9,531 nucleotides of DNA from CAZVYN01 sp964631125 (GTDB lineage Bacteria > Eisenbacteria > RBG-16-71-46 > CAIMUX01). The stretch covers positions 1-9,531 of the forward strand of contig CAZVYN010000110.1 of the NCBI GenBank assembly GCA_964631125.1, read 5' to 3'. The notes beneath the pieces were generated by a model. That model had not been told where the DNA came from, did no database searches, and saw only the letters and a list, made by a program, of their open reading frames with translations. This document shows positions 1 to 6,103 of this stretch, in pieces. Both the position numbers and the translations under genes were made by a program. Each line of letters opens with the position of its first letter. Position 1 is the first letter of the stretch.

Positions 1-55
1 ACGGCTCTACCGACTGTGCCAGCAGTTCGGGATCGACTACACGCTCTTCCGCTGA
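1..55 (+). CDS. 3' end of an unrecognised gene, truncated by the window edge
   Basis: An open frame entering from the left edge reads RLYRLCQQFGIDYTLFR and stops at TGA 53-55. The window shows only this C-terminal end, which is too short to assign to a family. It is transcribed toward the 3' end of the minus-strand arylsulfotransferase-like gene, so the two are convergent, separated by 132 bases (56-187) in which I see no gene, no clear hairpin with a T tract and no repeat. The reading rests only on an open frame with a plausible amino-acid mix, so it could be chance. Confidence 0.35.
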   Translation, partial: RLYRLCQQFGIDYTLFR

Positions 56-187
56 ACCGGGCGATCACCGAAGCACTCCTCAGACGTTGCGCCACGCCGC
101 TTGCACGACTCCTTCGTCATGACGCTATCCAGATGAGAGCTGCTGGCCCGTGCCGGTGCTGATCGAGTGAACCGCCTCGGCTCGCAG

Positions 188-1627
188 CTAACGGAACGCG
201 TCGATCGCCGCTCGGTCGATCCGCCGGATCCGGCCGATCGAGAGGCGGTCCTTCCTCTCTCCGCGATGCGGATTCACGAACTCCCAGACGATCTCTCCCT
301 CCGCCGTCACCTCGAACGCGCGGCCCTTGTCCGACTCGGAGATCAGCGTGTTTCCATTGGCGAGTCGCTGACACGAGCCCTTGCTCAGTGTGTAGAACTC
401 CTTGGGCTCGGGGGCTCGGTACTCCCAGACGATCTGATTCGTGAGCGGATCGAGTTCGATCACGCGCGACCATCTGCGGCCCATGCCGTTGTCGAAGACG
501 AGGATGTGTCCGTCGGGGAGGACTTGGGCGTCGTGCGGGCCGAGGAGTTCGCCGAGTCCCCAGGACCAGACGATGCGCTTCTCGGGCCAATTCAAGATGG
601 CGATGCGATTCTGATGACGAAGGCAGAAGAGGACGTGGTCGGGGCCGTACATCGGATGGAGCTTCTCGAGTTCGGGCTGGTGCATCCACTCGATCGAATT
701 GGCGTGGAAGAGATCGACCCAGGGGCGGACGCCATGGGTGTTCGATCCGACGGTGATGAGCTCGAGACCGGGCGTTCGCGCAAAAGCGTCGAGGAGGGAG
801 ACGCTCTCGAGGACGTTACCCTCCTCGTCGAGGAGTGTGAGGAGATCGTCGCGCGTGTCGATCTTCTTGTCGAACTTCGGGAGATGTTTGCGCTCGAAGG
901 TCAGCGCGAGCAATCGGCCGTCAGGAGTCAGCTCGGCGTCGTGATGGGTGAGCAGCGGGCGTCTCCAGAGCAGCTTGCCATCCCAGTCAAAGCGGGCGAT
1001 GTATCGCGTGCTGTCGGGAATGCCCGAGGTGCGCGGCGTCGGAGGATCGGCGCCGACGACGAGGAGATCTCCGTTTGGAAGGAGATCGACCTGCTCCCAG
1101 GTGAACGGAGGCTCGCGGCGCCAGGAGCGCAAGACAACGCCCTTCTCGTCGATCAACTCGGCCACGGAGAGTTTGGGGATCGAGTAGAGGTTGAGACCGG
1201 GCTGCGATCGAGCGGTGTCGTGGATCGTGACGCCGTCGGTGTCGTTCGCGCCCGGCTTCGAGGACTCCGTGTAAGGGAGGCTGCGGAGTCGTTCGAGTTC
1301 TTCTTGGGTCGGCGTCGGGGCGGCGGCGTTGGCGTCGGCGACGGAGATTGCGATCGAGAGCGCGATCGCAAGCGCGAGAAACGACCGCAACAACTGCCGT
1401 GCGACCGGCAGCCCGAGCTGCTCACCTGCCAGTCCCGAGTCGAAGAGCGGCAAGGTGTGCGGATGAGTGAGCTGCGCGGCCATCTCGATCTCCCTCAGAA
1501 ATCGACCATGACCGAGCGCCTCGGCGACCTGCGGGCTCAGGACCTTGATCGCGCCGCGCCCGAGCTCGGACTCGACGCGGTAGCGGTCGGCGATGGCGGC
1601 GGTGAACGTGGACCTCGAGCTGCTCAT
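188..1627 (-). CDS. Arylsulfotransferase-like secreted beta-propeller protein fused behind a kinase N-lobe fragment
   Basis: The open frame is 479 residues and is a chimera. Residues about 1-71 resemble the start of a PknB-type Ser/Thr kinase (separate entry). Residues 79-102 are a clean signal peptide (LLRSFLALAIALSIAISVAD, then an A-N-A-A-A cleavage region). Residues about 140-479 resemble the arylsulfotransferase/ASST family of PQQ-like propellers: HHDAELTPDGRLL (228-240), FHANSIEW (307-314), GPHDAQVLPDGHILVFDNG (363-381) and NGNTLISESDKGRAFEV (424-440) are the repeated blade motifs with conserved His. Family members transfer sulfuryl groups between phenolic substrates in the periplasm, but many relatives are uncharacterised, so the substrate is unknown. 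The ancestral start may be a TTG at 1393 or 1390 just before the signal peptide, giving about 401 residues. No convincing ribosome site precedes either those TTGs or the ATG at 1627. The gene lies 15 bases downstream of the ubiquitin-like gene and is probably cotranscribed with it. The family call is solid; the true start is not. Confidence 0.8.
   Translation of the reverse strand: MSSSRSTFTAAIADRYRVESELGRGAIKVLSPQVAEALGHGRFLREIEMAAQLTHPHTLPLFDSGLAGEQLGLPVARQLLRSFLALAIALSIAISVADANAAAPTPTQEELERLRSLPYTESSKPGANDTDGVTIHDTARSQPGLNLYSIPKLSVAELIDEKGVVLRSWRREPPFTWEQVDLLPNGDLLVVGADPPTPRTSGIPDSTRYIARFDWDGKLLWRRPLLTHHDAELTPDGRLLALTFERKHLPKFDKKIDTRDDLLTLLDEEGNVLESVSLLDAFARTPGLELITVGSNTHGVRPWVDLFHANSIEWMHQPELEKLHPMYGPDHVLFCLRHQNRIAILNWPEKRIVWSWGLGELLGPHDAQVLPDGHILVFDNGMGRRWSRVIELDPLTNQIVWEYRAPEPKEFYTLSKGSCQRLANGNTLISESDKGRAFEVTAEGEIVWEFVNPHRGERKDRLSIGRIRRIDRAAIDAFR
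1415..1627 (-). pseudogene. Ser/Thr protein kinase N-lobe remnant lacking the glycine-rich loop
   Basis: This is the first ~71 codons of the chimeric frame. TAAIADRYRVESELGRG matches the usual start of PknB-like kinases, IKVLSPQVAEALG matches the VAIK strand and following helix, and RFLREIEMAAQLTHPHTLPL with FDSG matches the alpha-C helix (Glu partner of the Lys) and beta4. Between G-R-G-A (residue 26) and I-K-V-L (residue 27), the roughly 18-20 residues that normally form the rest of the P-loop and beta2 (GGMATVYLA-type through the V of VAIK) are absent, cut out in frame near 1549-1556. Everything after beta4, including the HRD and DFG motifs, is gone and replaced by the signal peptide of the arylsulfotransferase. 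It cannot be an active kinase. It could be a passive N-terminal extension or may not be translated at all. Confidence 0.75.
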
Positions 1628-1642
1628 GAGCCGCCGATACTA

Positions 1643-1954
1643 CTACCCGCCGGCCATCGCTCCGATCACGAGGAGCGGTTCGGCGCCGGACGCGACGGCT
1701 TCCGGCAGCGGAACGTCGGGCGATTCCAGAGAGAGGTCCTGCTGGCAGGCAAAGAAACGCAGGAACGCCCGGCGTTCCTGCGTCGACTGATCACGAATAG
1801 TCCCGCGCAGCATCGGAAAACGCGCCTCGATCGCGTCGAGGACCGATCGTTGCGTGACCGGCCCCTCGATCTCGAGCTGCACCTCGCCGCTCACCTGCGC
1901 GAGCTTCTTCAGATGGAACGGCAGCACGACGCGGATCATCGAAGCGTTCGTCAT
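1643..1954 (-). CDS. MoaD/ThiS-family ubiquitin-like protein with C-terminal Gly-Gly
   Basis: A 103-residue small beta-grasp protein. After a short lead, MIRVVLPFHLKKLA (6-19) is the first beta hairpin, VTQRSVLDAIEARFPMLR (33-50) the helix, and PLLVIGAMAGG (93-103) the last strand and tail. The exposed terminal Gly-Gly is the hallmark of proteins that are adenylated and thiocarboxylated by an E1/MoeB/ThiF-like enzyme, either to donate sulfur (MoaD, ThiS) or to be conjugated to lysines (SAMP-like). No MoaE, ThiG, E1-like or JAMM protease gene is present in this window, so its role in cofactor synthesis is not supported by neighbours. The ATG at 1954 has an AGGA at 1962-1965 seven bases upstream; Met6 is an alternative start. 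It sits 24 bases downstream of the Asp-box propeller gene and 15 bases upstream of the chimera, consistent with one transcript. From memory, similar propeller plus MoaD-like pairs occur in other bacteria. Confidence 0.85.
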   Translation of the reverse strand: MTNASMIRVVLPFHLKKLAQVSGEVQLEIEGPVTQRSVLDAIEARFPMLRGTIRDQSTQERRAFLRFFACQQDLSLESPDVPLPEAVASGAEPLLVIGAMAGG

Positions 1955-1978
1955 CGCACGATCCTCACGACAGCGACC

Positions 1979-3094
1979 TCACGACAGCGTCTGCACCTCG
2001 ACCGACAGCACCCCCGGCAGATCCTTCGCGATCGGCGCCCAACTGTCGCCGCTGTCGGCCGACGCGTAGACCTGCCCGCCGCTCGTGCCGAAGTAGATAC
2101 CGCACTCGTCCATCTGGTCGACTGCCATCGCGTCGCGCAGGATGTTGTGGTAGCAGTCGCTCTGCGGGAGCCCCTTGGTCAGCGCCTCCCACTCGTTCCC
2201 TCCGGTGCGACTGCGGTAGACGCGCAGTTTTCCATCGGGCGGATAGTGCTCGGAGTCGCTCTTGATCGGGACCACATAGATAGTTTCGGGCTCGTGCGCA
2301 TGGACGCCGATCGGGAAGCCGAAGTCGGTCGGGAGATTGCCGCTGATCTCATGCCACGAGTCGCCGGCGTCGTCGCTGCGCAATACATCCCAGTGCTTCT
2401 GCATGAAGAGGACGTTGGGACGCGAAGGGTGCATCGCCATGTTGTGCACGCAGTGGCCGACGTCGGCGTCCGGGTCGGGGATCTCGTACTTCGAGGTCAG
2501 CCCCTTGTTGATCGCGCGCCATGACCTGCCGCCGTCGTCGGTGCGGAACGCGCCGGCGGCGGAGATGGCGACGTAGATCCGCAGCGGGTTCGTCGGGTCT
2601 TGGATGATCGTGTGCAAGCACATCCCGCCCGCGCCCGGCTGCCACAGCGTCGGTTTTACGCTGCGCAGTGCGGAGATCTCCTCCCAGTTCTGTCCGGGGT
2701 CGCTCGAGCGGTAGAGCGCGGCGTCTTCGATGCCGGCCAAAACGGTGTCCGGGTCGGTCAGCGAGGGCTCGAGGCGCCAAACCCGCTTGAAGGCCCAGGG
2801 CTTCGACGTGCCGTCGTAGTGGAGGTGCGTGCCGGGATCGCCGACGTACTCGAACTTGTTCCCCACCGGCTCCCAGGTCACGCCGCCGTCGTTCGACCGT
2901 TGGATGACCTGACCGAACCAGCCGCTGCACTGCGACGCGTAGATCCGGTTCGGATCCACCGCCGATCCCTTCATGTGGTAGATCTCCCAGCCGCCGAATT
3001 CGGGGCCTTGGATCTTCCACTTCTCGCGCTTGCCGTCGGACGTGATGACGAACGCGCCTTTCTTCGTGCCGACCAGCACGCGTACTCCGCTCAT
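1979..3094 (-). CDS. Cytoplasmic Asp-box (BNR/sialidase-like) beta-propeller protein
   Basis: A 371-residue protein with six Asp-box motifs of the S-x-D-x-G-x-x-W type: SNDGGVTW (67-74), SSDPGQNW (130-137), TDDGGRSW (185-192), SDDAGDSW (240-247), a degenerate SRTGGNEW (295-302) and SADSGDSW (345-352). Their roughly 50-60 residue spacing indicates a beta-propeller of six or seven blades, as in sialidase-like, VPS10-like and photosystem-assembly (YCF48-like) proteins. The start at 3094 is chosen because AAAGGAG lies six bases upstream (3101-3107). The frame extends to 3127 without that support. There is no signal peptide or membrane segment, so a cytoplasmic location is inferred, which is unusual for a sialidase. 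I do not see a clear set of sialidase catalytic residues and would not call it an enzyme. It is the first intact gene of the cluster with the ubiquitin-like gene, and its ATG overlaps the stop of the sigma-factor remnant (ATGA, 3091-3094). Confidence 0.85.
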   Translation of the reverse strand: MSGVRVLVGTKKGAFVITSDGKREKWKIQGPEFGGWEIYHMKGSAVDPNRIYASQCSGWFGQVIQRSNDGGVTWEPVGNKFEYVGDPGTHLHYDGTSKPWAFKRVWRLEPSLTDPDTVLAGIEDAALYRSSDPGQNWEEISALRSVKPTLWQPGAGGMCLHTIIQDPTNPLRIYVAISAAGAFRTDDGGRSWRAINKGLTSKYEIPDPDADVGHCVHNMAMHPSRPNVLFMQKHWDVLRSDDAGDSWHEISGNLPTDFGFPIGVHAHEPETIYVVPIKSDSEHYPPDGKLRVYRSRTGGNEWEALTKGLPQSDCYHNILRDAMAVDQMDECGIYFGTSGGQVYASADSGDSWAPIAKDLPGVLSVEVQTLS

Positions 3095-3296
3095 CGGTCG
3101 CTCCTTTCTCGATCCGCAGCCGTACAAGCCACCGCGCGCGCGAACAGGACCGCGCGCTCGAACTGCCCCCGGGCTCCGTCGACTCGCCCGAGCCTCGGCC
3201 AGAGGTCACCGCGCACCGTCGGAAGGAGGTGACACTTCTCCAGGGAAGGCTCGGAGGTCAACGAATCGACGATCTCCAGGCCGGCCGCCGGGGTGG
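3091..3296 (-). pseudogene. C-terminal remnant of an ECF sigma factor (DUF6596/SigJ-like class)
   Basis: The frame ending at TGA 3091-3093 contains PAAGLEIVDSLTSEPSLEKC followed by HLLPTVRGDLWPRLGRV and GARGQFERAVLFARAVA. This matches the C-terminal TPR-like extension of DUF6596 ECF sigma factors (typical form: GPAAGLALLDAL...EPAL..YHLLPAARADLLRRLGR..EA...YERALALA). The sigma region 2 and 4 DNA- and core-binding parts are absent: upstream of about 3296 the similarity stops and the sequence becomes the 5' leader of the divergent DUF2911 gene. The last residues (AADRERSDR) are shorter than the family's usual ending. The stop overlaps the propeller ATG by four bases, so the propeller gene was probably once the second gene of a sigma-led operon. 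Recognition is by eye from family memory. Confidence 0.6.
3101..3107 (-). promoter_or_regulatory. Ribosome binding site of the Asp-box propeller gene
   Basis: AAAGGAG on the minus strand, six bases before the ATG at 3094. It decides the start against an upstream in-frame possibility at 3127. It lies inside the end of the sigma-factor remnant frame, as expected when two genes are translationally coupled. Confidence 0.7.
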
Positions 3297-3409
3297 CGCG
3301 AGAACTCGGTCGTATGCTTTCATCCGGCAGGTCTGGTCCGTGCGACTCCGGGCCATGTGGACCCACGAGTCCATGGAGACTCCCTGTAGGAAAGGAAACC
3401 TCGAAAACT

Positions 3410-4273
3410 ATGAGACTGCATCGATTCATGCCATCGGCCGCCGTTCTGGCGCTCGCGTGCCTGGCCGCTCCCTCCGAGGGCGCCGAACTCACGCTGCCCC
3501 GTCCCAGCCAGAAGGCCCAGCTCATGCAAACCGTGGGTCTCACCGACATCACGATCAATTACAGCCGGCCCGGAGTGAAGGGTCGCGAGATCTGGGGCGG
3601 GTTGGTGCCATATGACAAGGTGTGGAGGACAGGCGCGAACGAGGCCACGACCATCGTCTTCTCCACGGACGTGAAGGTGAATGGACAGCCCCTCTCGGCC
3701 GGTACCTACAGCCTGCACACGATTCCCACGAAGGATGAGTGGACGGTGATCTTCAACACCAAGGCGGAGCAGTGGGGGAGCTATTCCTACGACGAGAGCG
3801 CCGACGCGCTGCGGATCAAGGTGAAGCCCCAGTCCCACGAACTCACGGAGTGGATGGAGTTCAGTCTTCCCGACCTCGCGGTGGAGAAGGCCACGGTCGC
3901 TCTCGACTGGGAGAAGGTACGCGTGGCGTTCGGGGTCGAAGTGAGCACGGTCGATCTCGCACTCGCCAACGCCCGCGCCGCCATGGCCTCGCTGGCGGCG
4001 GATGACCACCAGACGGCGTATCGCACGGCGAGCTTCGCCTTCCAGAACAACGTGGCCGCCGACGAGGCCAAACAGTGGGTCGACAAGTCGATCGCCACCA
4101 AGGAGACCTGGCTGAATCTGCGCCTGAAGGCCGACATGATGGCGAAGGAAGGCAAGACGGCCGAGGCCGTCAGCTACGGCGAGCGTGCGATCAAGGCGGG
4201 GAAGGTGGATGGGCCCCCCGAAGAGATCACGAAGATCGAGAAGCAGGTCGCGGAGTGGAAGTCGAAGATGTAA
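3410..4273 (+). CDS. Secreted DUF2911 domain protein
   Basis: A 287-residue protein. Residues 1-25 are a signal peptide (MRLHRFMPSAAVLALACLAA, then PSEGA); the ALAC stretch is a poor lipobox, so signal peptidase I cleavage is more likely. DUF2911 spans about 30-175 with the diagnostic segments INYSRPGVKGREIWGGLVPY (49-68), KVWRTGANEATTIVFSTDV (70-88) and LSAGTYSLHTIPTKDEWTVI (95-114). Residues about 185-287 are helical and resemble TPR-like hairpins (ALANARAAMASL; AYRTASFAFQN; AEAVSYGERAIKAGK), a common tail in this family. The function is unknown. The ATG at 3410 is preceded by AGGAAAGGA (3389-3397), and translation further upstream would break the signal peptide. It is monocistronic and divergent from the propeller cluster. 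A TATGCT at 3313-3318 could be a -10 box but I see no matching -35. Confidence 0.88.
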   Translation: MRLHRFMPSAAVLALACLAAPSEGAELTLPRPSQKAQLMQTVGLTDITINYSRPGVKGREIWGGLVPYDKVWRTGANEATTIVFSTDVKVNGQPLSAGTYSLHTIPTKDEWTVIFNTKAEQWGSYSYDESADALRIKVKPQSHELTEWMEFSLPDLAVEKATVALDWEKVRVAFGVEVSTVDLALANARAAMASLAADDHQTAYRTASFAFQNNVAADEAKQWVDKSIATKETWLNLRLKADMMAKEGKTAEAVSYGERAIKAGKVDGPPEEITKIEKQVAEWKSKM

Positions 4274-5978
4274 TCGACTCCGAGGTGGGGCGGGCCGAGC
4301 GGCCGCCCGCTTCCGCGATCACCACCGCCACGGCGATGGTCACGAGGCAACCGATCACGTTGTACCAGAGGAACGAGATCTTCGACGTCGCGAAGAAGGC
4401 CAAGACGGCCGCCTCTCCCACCAACGCCGCGATGAACGTCGCCGTTCCGCCGACTCGCTTGAAGTAGAAGGCGAGTAGGAAGATTCCGAGGATCGTGCCG
4501 TAGAAGAGCGACCCCAAGAGGTTCACCGCCTCGACCAGCGATCCGAGCTTGTTGGCGAGTAGCGCGAAGAGAATCGCCAGGCATCCCCAGACGACCGTCG
4601 CAATCTTCGACACCAGGACGAGGCGCCCGTCCGAACTCTCCTGTTTCCCGAACCGCTTGTAGAAGTCGACGACCGTGGTCGAGGCGAGCGCGTTCAGTTC
4701 CGAGGCCGTGGACGACATCGAGGCGGCGAAGATCATCGCCAGCACGAGTCCCACGACGCCGACCGGCAGGTAGGCGAGCACGAACGAGAGGAAGATGTAG
4801 TTCACGTCGTTACCGTCGGAGCGCGGGTTTACCTGGCGAACGATCTCTTTCGCCTCTTTCCGAACCTCGAGCGCCTCGGCTTGGATCGCGGCGACCGACA
4901 CCGCGGTCGCTTCCTCCGCGGCGGGATCGCCCGCCCTTCGCGCCTCCAGCAGCGCCTGGATCCGCGAGCTCTTTTCCCGTGAGAGGACGTCGTACTCTTC
5001 CTGCAGCCCGCGGAAGTCGCCGGCGAGCGGGCTCGCCTCGACCCGTTTCGTCTCCACGGGATTGAAGTAGATCGGGGTCTCGTGGAACTGGTGGAAGACG
5101 AAGACCATCGCGCCGATGAAGAGGATCACGAACTGCATCGGCACCTTCACGATGCCGTTGAAGAGGAGCCCGAGCCGGCTCTGGGCCACGGATTGGCCCG
5201 AGAGATAACGTCCCACCTGCGACTGATCGGTCCCGAAGTAGGACAGCGCGAGGAAGAACCCGCCGATCAGGCCGGACCAGAACGTGTAGCGGTTGTTCAG
5301 ATCGAAGGAAAAGTCGATCGCGTTCAGGCGTCCCATCGCGCCGGCCACATGGACCGCGTCCGTGAAAGAGACGCCATCGGGTAAGAGCGAGAGCGCGACG
5401 AACAGCGTCGTGAACATTCCGCCGAAAATGATGACCATCTGCCAGAAATTCGTGTGGGCGACGGCCTTGGCGCCGCCCGAGGCTGTATAGATGATCACGA
5501 GGACGCCGATAACGAGGTTCGTGATGTATAGGTTCCAGCTCAGGATGACCGAGAGGACGACGGCCGGCGCATAGATCGTCAGCCCGCAGGCGAGCCCGCG
5601 CTGCACGAGGAAGAGCAGGGCGGCCAGGCTCCGTACCCTGACGTCGAAGCGACGTTCGAGGAATTCGTAGGCCGTATAGACCTTGAGTCTGCGGTAGAGC
5701 GGAACGACGGTGACGGAGAGCACGATCATGGCGAGCGGAAGGCCGAAGTAGAACTGGATGAACCGCATCCCATCTACGTAGGCCTGGCCCGGCGTGGAGA
5801 GAAAGGTGATCGCGCTCGCCTGGGTCGCCATGATGGAGAACGCGACCGTATACCAGCGCATGGTCTGGTCGCCCAGGATGTATCCGTCGAGGTCGCGGTT
5901 CTTTCGGCCCTTCCAGACCCCGTAGGCGACGATGAAGACCAACGAGGCGACGAGGACCAACCAGTCGAAACTTCTCAC
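4227..5978 (-). CDS. Sodium:solute symporter family (SSS) transporter
   Basis: A 583-residue membrane protein of the SSS/LeuT-fold type. The first helix is 4-22. GDQTMRWYTVAFSIMATQAS (36-55), YFGTDQSQVGRYLSGQ (247-262) and LPVGVVGLVLAMIFAASMSS (404-423), followed by TASELNALASTTVVDFYKRF, are SSS hallmarks. Ser422 and Ser423 correspond to the Na2-site serines of TM8. It would couple Na+ entry to uptake of a small solute, probably the product of the secreted deacetylase encoded in the same operon, but the substrate cannot be read from sequence. Residues about 300-392 form a charged, helix-prone insertion between TM7 and TM8, predicted periplasmic by family topology. The start is GTG 5978, overlapping the stop of the small TM gene as GTGA. 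The Ser/Thr/Arg-rich tail (from about 560) runs into the 3' end of the convergent DUF2911 gene. Confidence 0.92.
   Translation of the reverse strand: MRSFDWLVLVASLVFIVAYGVWKGRKNRDLDGYILGDQTMRWYTVAFSIMATQASAITFLSTPGQAYVDGMRFIQFYFGLPLAMIVLSVTVVPLYRRLKVYTAYEFLERRFDVRVRSLAALLFLVQRGLACGLTIYAPAVVLSVILSWNLYITNLVIGVLVIIYTASGGAKAVAHTNFWQMVIIFGGMFTTLFVALSLLPDGVSFTDAVHVAGAMGRLNAIDFSFDLNNRYTFWSGLIGGFFLALSYFGTDQSQVGRYLSGQSVAQSRLGLLFNGIVKVPMQFVILFIGAMVFVFHQFHETPIYFNPVETKRVEASPLAGDFRGLQEEYDVLSREKSSRIQALLEARRAGDPAAEEATAVSVAAIQAEALEVRKEAKEIVRQVNPRSDGNDVNYIFLSFVLAYLPVGVVGLVLAMIFAASMSSTASELNALASTTVVDFYKRFGKQESSDGRLVLVSKIATVVWGCLAILFALLANKLGSLVEAVNLLGSLFYGTILGIFLLAFYFKRVGGTATFIAALVGEAAVLAFFATSKISFLWYNVIGCLVTIAVAVVIAEAGGRSARPTSESITSSTSTPRPASRSS
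4288..4308 (+). terminator. GC-rich hairpin after the DUF2911 stop, possible terminator
   Basis: GGGCGGGCC, loop GAGC, then GGCCGCCC can fold as an eight-pair GC stem with one bulged G, starting 15 bases after the TAA. No T tract follows, so it is not a classical intrinsic terminator. It also lies inside the coding sequence of the opposing symporter gene, so it may be only a by-product of GC-rich coding sequence. Confidence 0.3.
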
Positions 5979-6103
5979 GGGAGCGCCCTCGTGAACGCCT
6001 TCGTGAACGCGTAGAACAGAAGAATCAACAAGGCCAGGTTCAACAGGACGATCGCATAGAGGACGCGCCAGCTCCCGCCGATGGGGGGTGGTTCCTCGCT
6101 CAT
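5975..6103 (-). CDS. Small single-TM protein, probable symporter accessory subunit
   Basis: A 42-residue protein: a short acidic/proline lead (MSEEPPPIGGSW), one hydrophobic helix (about 14-34, VLYAIVLLNLALLILLFYAF) and a short basic tail (TKAFTRALP), which suggests the C-terminus is cytoplasmic. Its ATG overlaps the deacetylase stop (ATGA, 6100-6103) and its TGA overlaps the symporter GTG (GTGA, 5975-5978). This double four-base coupling between two clear genes is strong evidence that it is translated. Other SSS symporters have small membrane partners (YhdT with PanF, YjcH/DUF485 with ActP, DUF4212 proteins). This one is shorter, and I see no clear match to those families, so a subunit role is inferred from size, helix and position. 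Confidence 0.75.
   Translation of the reverse strand: MSEEPPPIGGSWRVLYAIVLLNLALLILLFYAFTKAFTRALP

Noticed and set aside
1..120. A small minus-strand frame beginning MTKESCKRRGATSEECFG
   Set aside because: Only about 27 codons before a stop, without a ribosome site or family resemblance; probably chance.
167..2524. A 785-codon plus-strand open frame spanning the antisense of three minus-strand genes
   Set aside because: Its translation is low-complexity, rich in Arg, Asp, Glu and Val, without any recognisable domain. It is the expected antisense shadow of GC-rich coding sequence, and the opposite strand has clear family motifs and ribosome sites.
2349..3209. A 286-codon minus-strand frame overlapping the propeller gene
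   Set aside because: Very Arg-rich out-of-frame reading; the overlapping frame has six Asp-box motifs and a good ribosome site.
3222..3232. A perfect AAGGAGGTGA Shine-Dalgarno match on the plus strand
   Set aside because: No start codon with proper spacing opens a sensible protein. The region is explained as antisense of the sigma-factor remnant, so this is probably coincidence.
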